Origin: Mesorhizobium sp. SCN 65-20
GTDB lineage: Bacteria > Pseudomonadota > Alphaproteobacteria > Rhizobiales > Rhizobiaceae
Length of the DNA stretch: 64,000 nucleotides
Assembly: GCA_001724355.1 (NCBI GenBank)
Contig: MEEF01000008.1
Coordinates: forward strand, 1-64,000
Reading direction: 5' to 3'
Of the stretch, positions 1-8,621 are shown piece by piece. The stretch's first letter is position 1, and every line of letters starts with the position of its first letter. The position numbers and the translations under genes are program-made. The notes below the pieces were generated by a model. That model was not told the DNA's origin and made no database searches. It was given only the letters and a program-made list of their open reading frames with translations.

Positions 1-50
1 CCGTGCTGTTGCGCGAGGGCGTGTGGAAGAACGAGGAGACCGCATCGTGA
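1..50 (+). CDS. rnc: Ribonuclease III, last 15 codons only (partial)
   Basis: Reading from base 3, the window opens with an uninterrupted frame whose last residues are VLLREGVWKNEETAS followed by TGA at 48-50. This resembles the end of the double-stranded-RNA-binding domain of alphaproteobacterial RNase III. The rest of the gene lies left of the window. The stop overlaps the proposed GTG start of era by four bases (GTGA), the usual sign of translational coupling. The assignment leans on its position directly before era, since only 15 residues are visible. Confidence 0.6.
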   Translation, partial: VLLREGVWKNEETAS

Positions 51-973
51 CCGATGCCCCCGAAAACACCCCATCCGGCGCGCCGACGCACTCCGGCTTC
101 GTCGCGCTGATCGGCGCCCCCAATGCCGGCAAGTCGACGCTCGTCAACCAACTGGTCGGCGCCAAGGTGTCGATCGTCACCCACAAGGTGCAGACCACGC
201 GCGCCATCGTGCGCGGCATCGCCACCCACGACAACGCCCAGATCGTCTTCATCGACACGCCCGGAATCTTCAAGCCGCGCCGCCGGCTGGACACGGCGAT
301 GGTGACCACCGCCTGGGGCGGCGCCAAGGACGCCGACCTGGTCCTGGTCCTGATCGACGCCGAACGCGGCATCAAGGGCGACGCCGACGCGATCCTCGAC
401 CACCTCAAGGACACTCGCCAGCCCAAGGTGCTGATCCTCAACAAGGTCGATCGTGTCGATCCGGAAAAGCTGCTGAAGCTGACCGCGACCGCTAACGAGC
501 GCGTGGACTTCGAGCGCACCTTCATGGTGTCGGCGCTGACCGGTTCGGGTTGCAAGGACCTGCTCGATTTCCTGGCAAAACGCCTGCCGGAAGGCCCCTG
601 GTATTATCCTGAAGACCAGATCTCGGACCTGCCGATGCGCCAGCTCGCGGCTGAGATCACGCGCGAGAAGCTCTATCTGCGCCTGCACCAGGAACTGCCC
701 TATTCGTCCCATGTCGAGACCGAGAAGTGGGAAGAAAAGAAGGACGGCTCGGTGCGCATCGAGCAGGTCATCTATGTCGAGCGCGACAGCCAGAAGAAGA
801 TCGTCCTCGGCCACAAGGGCGAGACCATCCGCGCCATCGGCCAGGCCGCGCGCAAGGAGATCGGCGACATCCTCGAGCAGACCGTGCACCTGTTCCTGTT
901 CGTGAAGGTGCGCGAGAACTGGGGCGACGATCCCGAGCGCTACCGCGAGATGGGGCTGGACTTCCCGCGTTAG
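47..973 (+). CDS. era: GTPase Era
   Basis: Era is a membrane-associated GTPase that binds the 3' end of 16S rRNA and helps 30S maturation. With the GTG start at 47 the protein has 308 residues, the usual size. The GTPase motifs are visible: G1 GAPNAGKS at residues 23-30, G3 DTPG at 70-73 and G4 NKVD at 132-135. A C-terminal KH RNA-binding domain follows, including IVLGHKGETIRAIG. An in-frame GTG at 23 would add eight residues inside rnc; the start at 47 is preferred because it makes the four-base overlap with the rnc stop. What follows is unusual: recO, its common downstream partner, is 12.8 kb away. Confidence 0.96.
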   Translation: MTDAPENTPSGAPTHSGFVALIGAPNAGKSTLVNQLVGAKVSIVTHKVQTTRAIVRGIATHDNAQIVFIDTPGIFKPRRRLDTAMVTTAWGGAKDADLVLVLIDAERGIKGDADAILDHLKDTRQPKVLILNKVDRVDPEKLLKLTATANERVDFERTFMVSALTGSGCKDLLDFLAKRLPEGPWYYPEDQISDLPMRQLAAEITREKLYLRLHQELPYSSHVETEKWEEKKDGSVRIEQVIYVERDSQKKIVLGHKGETIRAIGQAARKEIGDILEQTVHLFLFVKVRENWGDDPERYREMGLDFPR

Positions 974-1393
974 GGGAGCCTTCAACTCTCTCGAATCGCG
1001 GCCACTTTCCATCTCTTTGTTTCGGCTCAATTCCTGACTCAACGTCGCATTACCTGCCCCGGTCGTGCAGCGAGGGCGGGGGATCTGCGACGGCAACACG
1101 GGATGGATGGACGGTCTATCCCTCGCGTCGAGCCCGCTCGACCCTCTCGAACTGACGATGAGGTTTGCGCCGAAAGCGGCCTTTTATGCTTGGAAGCGCT
1201 CCCTCGACCGAGCAGATCGGCGCAAACGTTCTGGCCTCCTGGCAGACGCAGTCGGGACCATGACTGTCCGTCCCAACTGCTTGACCACGCGTCCAAAGCT
1301 CTTGACTGGCGTGGCAAGTACAGATCACTCATATCGCTCGATCGGTGAAGGACAGTAGAAGCAAACAGCGATTGTCCGGTGGGCAAGGGCGAG
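974..1393. other. Gene-poor stretch after era
   Basis: About 420 bases hold no frame I can recognise. Open frames exist on both strands, but their translations are Arg/Ser-rich, have no family resemblance and overlap one another, as expected for shadows in GC-rich DNA. The left end of the accessory block between era and recO must lie here. I see no tRNA, direct repeat or integrase that would explain an insertion. Confidence 0.5.
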
Positions 1394-2428
1394 ATGTTCG
1401 GCATGGCAGCGTCACAGCGAGAAGAGTGGCCATTTCCGCCCGGCGAACAGTGCTTGGCCGCCTGGAAGAAAGCGATCTCTCTGCTGGTCGACTGTTCCAT
1501 TCCCGAGGATGCAGACCCCACGCTTTTTGATTTCCACGGCAGCAGTTGGCAGCTGCCGGGGGCCTTTCTGCACATGAGCGGCGGTTCGGCGATGGCGATG
1601 TCGCGGACGCAGCAGGTCATAGACGAGCGGCCGGCCCCGCATATGGTGCTGTTTATGCTTCTGGAAGGGCGGGTAACGAGCAACTATGACGGATTGGTTC
1701 AGGAGCATGAGCCCGGAGACATCGTCGTCGTCGACTATTCGTTGCCTTATGAGAGCCGGACGTCGGGCTTCGAGGCGATCACGCTGACCTTGGACAAGGC
1801 CAGCATGCCGACCGAGTTCCAGAACCACGCTCACGGCCTCGTGCTGATGGCGAAGGAGCATGCCGGCGCCATGCTCGGGGCCCAGATCAAGGCACTCGTG
1901 GAGCATATTGACGGTCTCAGTGTTCACCAGAGCCAGGTGACGGTCGATGGCATCCTGCGCTTTGCCGCGGCCGCCTTTGCAACGCCCGCGGCACGGGAAC
2001 GGCGTGATAGGCGCTTCCTCTTCCAACGTGCTTCGTCGGCCGCGCGACAGAGTTTGTCCGATCCCGATTTCGGTCCCAATGAGTTGGTCTCGGCGCTGGG
2101 TGTTTCCCGATCCAAGCTTTTTCGCTTGTTCGAGCCTCATGGCGGCGTACAGCGCTGGATGCTCGCCGAACGACTGAGGGCAAGCTTGCAGGGCATCCTG
2201 CGCTCTACACCGGATTGCAAGATAGCCGCCATCGCCCGCAATCATGGGTTTCGTAGCGAGGCGCATTTCAGCCGCGCCTTTCAGAAGCGATATCAGATCA
2301 GCCCGAGTTCCGTCCGCACGCTCGCCGGAGATTCACTGCGGAGAGAGGCGTATGAGACGTTGCTGAAGCAAGGCGGCGGAAACGGCGGAGCGATCGTCGA
2401 AGCCTGGCTCGCGGCGGCTCGAGCCTGA
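1394..2428 (+). CDS. AraC-family transcriptional regulator
   Basis: This is a DNA-binding regulator of about 344 residues. The C-terminal third carries the double helix-turn-helix of the AraC family: a first helix pair around LVSALGVSRSKLFRLF and the family signature around FRSEAHFSRAFQKRYQISP. The N-terminal two thirds look like a cupin-type AraC-binding-like domain that would sense an unknown ligand. The start is uncertain: ATG at 1394 has AAGGG just upstream, ATG at 1403 is also possible, and an upstream GTG at 1379 lacks a good ribosome site. It faces the outer-membrane protein gene across a hairpin. Its target is not evident; with no enzyme operon beside it, it may be an orphan. Confidence 0.85.
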   Translation: MFGMAASQREEWPFPPGEQCLAAWKKAISLLVDCSIPEDADPTLFDFHGSSWQLPGAFLHMSGGSAMAMSRTQQVIDERPAPHMVLFMLLEGRVTSNYDGLVQEHEPGDIVVVDYSLPYESRTSGFEAITLTLDKASMPTEFQNHAHGLVLMAKEHAGAMLGAQIKALVEHIDGLSVHQSQVTVDGILRFAAAAFATPAARERRDRRFLFQRASSAARQSLSDPDFGPNELVSALGVSRSKLFRLFEPHGGVQRWMLAERLRASLQGILRSTPDCKIAAIARNHGFRSEAHFSRAFQKRYQISPSSVRTLAGDSLRREAYETLLKQGGGNGGAIVEAWLAAARA

Positions 2429-2485
2429 AAGCTTTGAGGAGTCTGGTGACCTCGCTGCAACCTCGCAGCGAACCCTGCACCGGAC

Positions 2486-2512
2486 GAAGGCGGCCTTACG
2501 ACTGCCGCCTTC
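2486..2512. terminator. Hairpin between convergent genes
   Basis: A perfect nine-base inverted repeat (GAAGGCGGC at 2486-2494, GCCGCCTTC at 2504-2512) with a nine-base loop sits between the end of the AraC gene and the end of the outer-membrane protein gene. It has no clear T-run on either side, so it may be a weak bidirectional terminator or a 3'-end stabiliser. Confidence 0.55.
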
Positions 2513-2528
2513 ACGCGATGCACTCAGA

Positions 2529-3272
2529 TCAGAACTTGTAGTTCAAGCCAGCCTTGAGCGTATGGAAGGCAGCATCCATCTCGATCCTATCACCGGTGAA
2601 GACAAGATCCGTCGCTTTCAGGCCGCCGAGATCAACATAGAGATATTCGGTCTTCAGGGTGACCTTGTCGGTGATGCCGTATTCGACGCCCGCGCCGGCG
2701 GTCCAGCCCAGATTGGTGTCGGCAAGCGCTTCGTCGCGTCCGTCGCTATTGCTTCTGGAATACGCAGTCCTGCCATAGGCGCCGCCGCCCGTGCCGTAGA
2801 ACAGGACATTGTCTTGCGCGTAGCCCAAACGGCCGCGCAGCGTACCGAACCAGTCGATCTCGATCGCATAGCGAGAACTGTAGCCGTCGAGATAGGACTC
2901 GCTATGTTCGGCCTTGATCCCGGACGCGGAGATATCCGCCTCGACGCCAGCGACCCAGTTCGGGGCGAGTTGGTAGTTGTAACCGATCTGGGCGCCGCCG
3001 AAGGCGCCGAATGCCCTGTCGCTGATGTTGTAGCCATCCAGGCCAAACTCAGTTTCAATGGTGTAGGAACGGTCAAATTTGCCGCCGCCGAGACCGCCAT
3101 GGACGCCAATGTAAGGGCCGCTCCAGTCATATGCGAAGCGTTCCGCAACCGGCGCCGGAGAGGGCTCGCTGATCACGTCGGCCGCCTGCGCCGAGTTCAG
3201 TCCCAGGATAATAACGGAAGAAACGACAGTAATTCTGGCAAATGTTCTCAAGGCTTTCCTCGATATTCTCAT
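2529..3272 (-). CDS. Outer-membrane beta-barrel protein (Omp25/Omp31-like porin family)
   Basis: This is a secreted outer-membrane protein of about 247 residues. A basic N-terminus and hydrophobic core end in NSAQA, a typical signal-peptidase I site near residue 30. The mature part starts ADVISEP and has the YDWSGPYIGVHGG motif found at the start of rhizobial and Brucella Omp25/Omp31-like barrels. It ends in LKAGLNYKF, the terminal beta-strand with a C-terminal Phe recognised by the BAM complex. The start MRISRKALRTF (3272) is chosen because the longer frame would put twelve extra residues before the signal peptide. A palindrome lies 68 bases upstream. A related gene is at 18062. Confidence 0.88.
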   Translation of the reverse strand: MRISRKALRTFARITVVSSVIILGLNSAQAADVISEPSPAPVAERFAYDWSGPYIGVHGGLGGGKFDRSYTIETEFGLDGYNISDRAFGAFGGAQIGYNYQLAPNWVAGVEADISASGIKAEHSESYLDGYSSRYAIEIDWFGTLRGRLGYAQDNVLFYGTGGGAYGRTAYSRSNSDGRDEALADTNLGWTAGAGVEYGITDKVTLKTEYLYVDLGGLKATDLVFTGDRIEMDAAFHTLKAGLNYKF

Positions 3273-3339
3273 GTTTGAATATTCGAGTCCGTAGCATGAG
3301 AAGATCATTCGGCGCCTTGATTGCGCGTCTCATCTTGAT

Positions 3340-3365
3340 GACCGAACATCCCAATATGTTCGGTC
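3340..3365. promoter_or_regulatory. Palindrome upstream of the outer-membrane protein gene
   Basis: Perfect ten-base inverted repeat GACCGAACAT (3340-3349) and ATGTTCGGTC (3356-3365) with a six-base spacer. It lies 68-93 bases upstream of the start codon of the minus-strand outer-membrane protein gene, where a regulator site would be expected. A hairpin in an untranslated leader is the alternative. No T-run follows. Confidence 0.4.
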
Positions 3366-3917
3366 GGCCCGTCGGGGGCGGTGACAACGCAGAATAGCGG
3401 TGCGAATTCTGCGAAGGCAGTTCAACAAATGCTCTGCCGGTGGCCGGCGCGCGTATCACATCCACCTGCGTTGCGTCGGCCTCTTCGCCTGCGGAGACCT
3501 GCGGGTCCTGCATGCATGGGATCAGCGCGCCAGGGAGGGCACGAACATGCCGGAAGAAGCCGTCCAGACGGGGCAGGTCGGAGAAGCGCTGGTGGGGCAG
3601 CCCCATCACCCACCGTCTTCGTATCTGGGCGGGGCACTGGGCAAAATATGGGAGTTCTTCGCGCTTGCCCGGCCACTCCACGGCCATGGTCAGCGACCTG
3701 ACGGATTGGAGGCTTTGGACATGCTCGGCGGCTGGAAGGGATCGGATGCCGGGCGACACGACCCCTGAGGGCCGATGCGTCGGGCCCGCCTCGTGGCGCG
3801 TTCATGGTTGTCTATGACGCAGGCGCGTCATTTCGATCCGGGCAGGACGACCCGACGCCTCATCCGATTGCCTTAGCGTCCCAAAATTTTCGAAGATCAA
3901 AAACACAGAGATAAATC
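3366..3917. other. Gene-poor stretch, no recognisable gene
   Basis: Roughly 550 bases separate the porin promoter region from the next gene. Several frames of 100-200 codons cross it on both strands, but none has a ribosome-binding site with a recognisable protein. A minus-strand frame around 3430-3690 has a fairly protein-like composition and could be a decayed gene, but I cannot name it. Its base composition seems less GC-rich than the core genes, which fits acquired DNA. Confidence 0.4.
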
Positions 3918-4328
3918 ATGCCGGTTATTTCCAAGATGTATTTCATGACCGCTATCTGCTTTCTCGTGGCCGGAATTCTGGTCGGCTTGCATATGTCGAT
4001 GACGCGTGATTTCGCCCCAACTGGCGCGCACGCCCACATAAATCTGCTCGGCTGGGTGACGATGTCGATCTTCGGGACGTTTCACGCACTCAATCCCCGC
4101 GGTGCCGAAACTCGATTGGCGAAAGTGCAGTATTACGTTTACACCGGCGGCGTGCTCATGATGACGCCGGCACTCTACTTGCTGCTGACGGGAACCCCGT
4201 CGGCAGAGCCAGTCGTTGCAGGGTCATCCCTGGTCGTGTTCGCCGGAGTGCTGATGTTCGCCGCGATCATTTTTCGCGCTCGCGGCAGCTTGGGCGAGGC
4301 CGGTGCCGCGCCCCGCGCCGCCAGCTAG
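3918..4328 (+). CDS. Small membrane protein resembling haem-copper oxidase subunit I
   Basis: This 136-residue protein has about four hydrophobic segments (near residues 8-25, 40-60, 72-92 and 98-118). The second contains GAHAHINLLGW, a histidine motif like one found in CcoN/NorB-type haem-copper oxidase subunits. Proteins of this length are often annotated as cytochrome-c oxidase subunit I-like, but they are far too short to carry the full set of haem and copper ligands. It stands alone, with no other oxidase subunit nearby. It could be a haem-binding sensor or accessory protein; that is inference. The ATG has no strong Shine-Dalgarno site (AGAGATAAATC). Confidence 0.6.
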   Translation: MPVISKMYFMTAICFLVAGILVGLHMSMTRDFAPTGAHAHINLLGWVTMSIFGTFHALNPRGAETRLAKVQYYVYTGGVLMMTPALYLLLTGTPSAEPVVAGSSLVVFAGVLMFAAIIFRARGSLGEAGAAPRAAS

Positions 4329-4458
4329 GATGGCTCCGAGGTTGCCGAAGTTGCCAAAGTGGTGATCTACACGATTGCACCAGGGGTTGTCGCAAGTTCT
4401 TGACTGACAACCCCGCCTGTATATCTCATGGCTTCTCGTAACGGCACGGAGGGGTTCC

Positions 4459-5475
4459 GTGGAGAGTGCGGCTGCCGCGAGTGCGCGTCGGGTAGAGATA
4501 CTCGCAGCCTTGGATTCGTATTTCTCTGATTTCGATACCATGGCCGGCAGCCCGGTCGCCTGGGACCAGAAATACGACCACATCGGCCGAGGCAGTTTCG
4601 ACGGGCGCATCACGCAGGTCGTGCTCAACACATTGCAGGTCGGCCGCGTCGTCTACCGGCCGGGGATCATGCAGCGGGGCAGTGCGCCAACCGGCTCCTG
4701 GGCAATCGGGCTGCCGATCTCGGTCGAGGGCTCGCTGCATCTGAGGGGACGTCAGGTCGCGGCGGGGCAACCGCTCGTCGTTGGGCCTTGCGCCGACATC
4801 GCGTTCACTGCCAATGGTGCGACCGATCTGGCGCTTGTCGCCATCCCGGTCGAGCAGATCGAGCGCTGGATGTGGACGAGGCGCGGTGCGACGAGCATCG
4901 ATCGCAAGTACCTGGACCGCGCCTGGACTGTAGCCGAGGCCGAAATTGCCCGGCGTGGGGCGACACTTCTGAGGTTGCTCGGATCGCTGCTCAGGAGCGC
5001 CAAGGCGGACATCCATCAGAACGTGCTCGGAGCGATCGAGGGAGCGCTGGTCGATACCGTGCTGGGCATGGTCCCGTCGTCGGAGGTGGCCGAGCCGTTG
5101 CACCGCCGTGCCCGTACGGCGATGAAATTGCGTGACATGCTTCTCGGCAGCGTGGAAGCGCCGGTGAGCATAACCGCGATGTGCGAGAGCCTCGGGGTCC
5201 GGGAGCGAACGCTCTTCCTGAGCTGCGTCGAGGCGTTCGGCAGGCCGCCCAAAAGGCTGCTGCTGGAGTTGCGCCTCAACGCGGCGCGCCGTGCGCTCAC
5301 CAATCCCGAAGTCGAACGCACTGTCACAGCGGTTGCCGCGCGCTTCGGATTCCTGCATTTCGGCCACTTCTCCGCCGAGTATGTCCGTCAATTCGGAGAA
5401 TTGCCTTCCGTGACGCTCGCCAAGGCGTTGGGGGCGGTCGAGAGCCCCAATCGCGCCTGGGCCCGTATGAGATGA
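4459..5475 (+). CDS. AraC-family transcriptional regulator
   Basis: A 338-residue regulator. The N-terminal 200 residues form a beta-rich cupin-like sensor domain. The C-terminal 100 residues carry the AraC helix-turn-helix pair, with SITAMCESLGVRERTLFLS as the first motif and VAARFGFLHFGHFSAEYVRQFG as the signature of the second. Translation most likely begins at GTG 4459, preceded by CGGAGGGG at a suitable distance. A TTGACT (4400-4405) and a TATCTC (4422-4427) 16 bases apart could be its promoter. It converges on the DUF1254 gene with a strong shared terminator. The ligand and targets are unknown. Confidence 0.87.
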   Translation: MESAAAASARRVEILAALDSYFSDFDTMAGSPVAWDQKYDHIGRGSFDGRITQVVLNTLQVGRVVYRPGIMQRGSAPTGSWAIGLPISVEGSLHLRGRQVAAGQPLVVGPCADIAFTANGATDLALVAIPVEQIERWMWTRRGATSIDRKYLDRAWTVAEAEIARRGATLLRLLGSLLRSAKADIHQNVLGAIEGALVDTVLGMVPSSEVAEPLHRRARTAMKLRDMLLGSVEAPVSITAMCESLGVRERTLFLSCVEAFGRPPKRLLLELRLNAARRALTNPEVERTVTAVAARFGFLHFGHFSAEYVRQFGELPSVTLAKALGAVESPNRAWARMR

Positions 5476-5503
5476 AGGCCCGGCTGGGGTTCCAGCCGGG
5501 CCT
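5476..5503. terminator. Strong bidirectional hairpin terminator
   Basis: A perfect 12-base stem (AGGCCCGGCTGG at 5476-5487, CCAGCCGGGCCT at 5492-5503) with a four-base GGTT loop begins immediately after the stop codon of the AraC gene. It extends outward through GATGA and TCATC with a bulge. It lies between convergent genes and should end transcription from both. Confidence 0.75.
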
Positions 5504-5534
5504 CTTCATCCGTTTCGTTCAGCCAGTAGCCGTC

Positions 5535-7019
5535 CTACTGGGCGGCAATTGCAGGCAGAGCGCTGGCCTTGACGACGGGCGGTGGGTTCCATTTCCCGGT
5601 CAAGGCGGCGGCCTTGGGCGCGTAGAGGCGCATCGTCAGGTTGTAGGGCCCGTCGGGAGCCGGAAGCCAGTTTGCCTCCTTGTCCTTGCCGGGGCTCTCG
5701 TTCTGGAAGTAGAGGTCGAGCGAGCCGTCGGCATTGTGCTGGAAGGGCATCCAGCTGCTGACCGCGAACCTGTTCAGCGCGTTGGCCACCTGGAAGCCGT
5801 CCTTGTCGTACAGGGTGATGGACCAGAATGCGCCGGCAGGCGGGATCTGGTCCTTTTCGAAGTGGATGGCATAGTTGGCCCTGCCGTCCAGCGGCTGTCC
5901 CTGCTCGTCGGCGAGGTTGAGCGGGTAGATGGCGTCTTCCGGCAGGTTGGCGCCGAGCCCTTGCTGGGCGACGATGGCACGCTTGAGATAGTAGTTGCCG
6001 TAGACACCCATCGTATCGGTGTTCATCGACCATCCGTTCGCAACCCGCGCGAGCGTCTTGACCTTCCAGGCCATCAGCGCCTGCGCATTCTGCGGCACGG
6101 TCTTGAAGCCCTGTTGGACGGCATCGCCCGCCTTGGTGAGGTCGAAGCTCTTGCCCGGCTCGAATCCTATCTGCTTCAGCCGGGCAAGGATTGGCTGATC
6201 GGTCATATGCGGGGCATGGACCTTCAGGAGTTCGGCGGCATAGGCGAAGTATTTGTCGGCCGGCATGGTGTCGACCTGGGTCTTGGGCGGCGTCTTCATG
6301 TCGATCGACGGATCGATCTTCACCTCGGCCGTCTTGGCTTCCTGGCCCCATTCCGACAGCGGCGTGACCTTGTAGCCGTCCTGGATCTTGTTCACGGCCG
6401 CGTAGTCCGAGGGGCCGTCGGTCTTGGTGCGCCCGATGACCCAGACATAGGGGGTTGGCGCGTCGATCCTTTGCGTCCCTTCAGGCAGCTTGTATTCGTC
6501 GAACTTCTCCCGAAGCTCAGGCCGCCAGCCGGGAGGGGCGACCAGGAAATGACCCGCTGCCGTCCCCGTCGTGCGCCACCCGGGCGAGGCAAACACGTCC
6601 GTCCACATGTCGAGCATGGGCAGCAGGTAGTAACGTCCCTGCGTGTCGGGCGCCGAAACCACCACCGGTTCCTTGGTCAGGTCGAGCCAGGCGCTCGAAT
6701 AGAGCGTGTCGAAATTCGGACGCACGACGACCTTCATGTCCGCCGGCGGGAATTCCCGGATGTTGTTGAATGCATTGGGAGGACCGCCGATCGCGCCGGC
6801 CTTGGCTTCGGCGTTGGTGAGTTGCTTGCGCGTGATGTCCATCGTGATCAGCGGATAGAAATAGACATACGCGTCCACGCCGATCGCGTGGGCCTCGTCC
6901 TGGCTGATCGTTTCGGCGGCACCTGCCATTTGAGCGAATGCGACGGTGGCCGTCATGACGCCTAGCCGGCAGAAGTTCAGCAGCAGCTTGCCTGTGCCGC
7001 CCATACTGGTCGAGTACAT
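5535..7019 (-). CDS. Exported DUF1254/DUF1214 protein
   Basis: This protein of about 494 residues has an N-terminal signal peptide (hydrophobic run ending AQMAGA). A DUF1254 domain follows, with DAYVYFYPLITMDITRKQ and NFDTLYSSAWLDL. The C-terminal part is a DUF1214 domain with AFWSITLYDKDGFQVAN and GPYNLTMRLYAP. Such proteins are common in Proteobacteria and predicted periplasmic; I know of no established biochemical activity. The start MYSTSMGG (7019) is chosen because GGAGG lies at the right distance before it and a signal peptide begins there; the open frame continues 43 codons further upstream without support. It is monocistronic. Confidence 0.88.
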   Translation of the reverse strand: MYSTSMGGTGKLLLNFCRLGVMTATVAFAQMAGAAETISQDEAHAIGVDAYVYFYPLITMDITRKQLTNAEAKAGAIGGPPNAFNNIREFPPADMKVVVRPNFDTLYSSAWLDLTKEPVVVSAPDTQGRYYLLPMLDMWTDVFASPGWRTTGTAAGHFLVAPPGWRPELREKFDEYKLPEGTQRIDAPTPYVWVIGRTKTDGPSDYAAVNKIQDGYKVTPLSEWGQEAKTAEVKIDPSIDMKTPPKTQVDTMPADKYFAYAAELLKVHAPHMTDQPILARLKQIGFEPGKSFDLTKAGDAVQQGFKTVPQNAQALMAWKVKTLARVANGWSMNTDTMGVYGNYYLKRAIVAQQGLGANLPEDAIYPLNLADEQGQPLDGRANYAIHFEKDQIPPAGAFWSITLYDKDGFQVANALNRFAVSSWMPFQHNADGSLDLYFQNESPGKDKEANWLPAPDGPYNLTMRLYAPKAAALTGKWNPPPVVKASALPAIAAQ

Positions 7020-7374
7020 TGCTTGCCTCCACGTTGATTGAACTTGCAAGTCTAACCAAGTCAGCAGTGCGATCGCCTCCAAACGCAGGACGACGGACTG
7101 TCCGCACCCCACTTTCCGAGCCTGGCTGCAAAGGCGAGGCCGCAGCAACCCGCGGCAGCCATCTTGCAGTCAGACTAGTGGCGCCAGCATCAGGCGGCTA
7201 TCCAATTCCTGCAAGGCCAGTACGTCCAAAGGTTGTGGTTTAAGGCGCCGACAATCTGCCTAGGGGGCTGACTTCAGATGCGTCTGCTCCAAAGGCGCCG
7301 ATGGCGAAAGGCATTCACGGCGGCTGGCGGGGCGGCTATAGCAGGCGGACCGAAAGCTGCATTGGGATATTGCC
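7020..7374. other. Divergent intergenic region between the DUF1254 gene and pepT
   Basis: About 355 bases that should hold two back-to-back promoters. I find no gene and no strong palindrome. The sequence AAGGCGCCGA occurs twice in it (near 7242 and 7293). Frames that cross it translate to unrecognisable peptides. Confidence 0.4.
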
Positions 7375-8607
7375 ATGACCGACACCGTGCTCGACCGTTT
7401 CCTCCGCTACGTCGTCATCGACACCCAATCGGACCCGAAGTCGAAGGCGCAGCCGTCCACCGAAAAGCAGAAGAACCTCGGCCGCGTGCTGGTGGAAGAA
7501 CTGCTGGCGATGGGCATCTCCGACGCGCATCTCGACGAGCACGGCTATGTCTATGCGACGATCCCGTCGAACAGCGACAAGCCAGTGCCGGTCATCTGCT
7601 TCTGCTCGCACATGGACACCGCGCCCGACTTCACCGGCACCGGCGTGAAGCCGCAGCTCATCAGGAATTACGCGGGCGGCGACATCGTGCTTCCCGGCGA
7701 TCGCTCGCGCATCATCCGCGTCAGCGAGCATCCGGAACTCAGGAACCAGATCGGCAACGACATCGTCACCACCGACGGCACCACGCTTCTGGGCGCCGAC
7801 GACAAGGCGGGTGTGGCCGAGATCATGGCGGCGGCGCAGGTGCTGGTAGCCAACCCGGACATCCGGCACGGCACCATCAAGATCCTTTTCACGCCGGACG
7901 AGGAGATCGGCCGCGGCGTCGACAAGGTCGACTTTGCCAAGCTCGGCGCCACCTTCGCCTACACGATGGACGGCGAGACCGCCGGTACCATCGAGGACGA
8001 GACGTTCTCGGCCGACGGCGTCGAGATCACCATCCAGGGCGTGGCGATGCATCCCGGCTTCGCCAAGGGCCGCATGGAGAACGCCATCAAGATCGCCGGC
8101 GCCATCATCGACCGCCTGCCGAAGGACCAGGCGCCCGAGACGACCGACGGGCGACAGGGCTTCGTGCATCCGACCGGGGTGACCGGTTCGATGGAGAAAG
8201 CGACGATCAGCCTGATCGTGCGCGACTTCCGCGACGAGGGCCTGGCCGACAAGGAGGCGATGCTGGAGGCGATCGTCAAGGACGTGCTGAAAGGCTTCCC
8301 CGGCTCGAGCTACGGCTTCGAGGTGAAGGAGCAGTACCGCAACATGAAGGTCGTGCTCGACCGCCATCCCGAGATCGTCGAGCACGCCATCGAGGCGATC
8401 CGCCGCGCCGGCATGGAGCCGGTGCGCGGCAGCATCCGCGGCGGCACCGACGGCTCGCGCCTGTCGTTCATGGGCTTGCCGTGCCCCAACATCTTCGCCG
8501 GCGGCCACGCCTTCCACTCGCCGCTCGAATGGGTGAGCCGGCAGGACATGGAAAAGGCGGTCCGGACGATCGTGGAACTCGCCAGGGTCTGGGAGGAGCG
8601 GGCGTAG
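7375..8607 (+). CDS. pepT: Peptidase T (tripeptide aminopeptidase)
   Basis: This is a cytoplasmic di-zinc aminopeptidase of the M20B family that releases N-terminal residues from tripeptides. At 410 residues it has the family length. The metal-site motifs are visible: H79-x-D81 in CFCSHMDTAPDF, D142 in LLGADDKAGVAE, the E176-E177 pair in FTPDEEIGRG, an aspartate in YTMDGE and a late histidine in GGHAFHSPLEW. The gene stands alone, separated by only 14 bases from the convergent MarR gene. Confidence 0.95.
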   Translation: MTDTVLDRFLRYVVIDTQSDPKSKAQPSTEKQKNLGRVLVEELLAMGISDAHLDEHGYVYATIPSNSDKPVPVICFCSHMDTAPDFTGTGVKPQLIRNYAGGDIVLPGDRSRIIRVSEHPELRNQIGNDIVTTDGTTLLGADDKAGVAEIMAAAQVLVANPDIRHGTIKILFTPDEEIGRGVDKVDFAKLGATFAYTMDGETAGTIEDETFSADGVEITIQGVAMHPGFAKGRMENAIKIAGAIIDRLPKDQAPETTDGRQGFVHPTGVTGSMEKATISLIVRDFRDEGLADKEAMLEAIVKDVLKGFPGSSYGFEVKEQYRNMKVVLDRHPEIVEHAIEAIRRAGMEPVRGSIRGGTDGSRLSFMGLPCPNIFAGGHAFHSPLEWVSRQDMEKAVRTIVELARVWEERA

Positions 8608-8621
8608 GCGTTCGCAGCGCC

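Noticed and set aside
5181-6965. A 594-codon plus-strand frame opposite the DUF1254 gene
   Set aside because: It begins inside the AraC gene, runs through the strong terminator at 5476-5503, and is antisense to a signal-peptide-bearing protein. Composition is that of a shadow frame.
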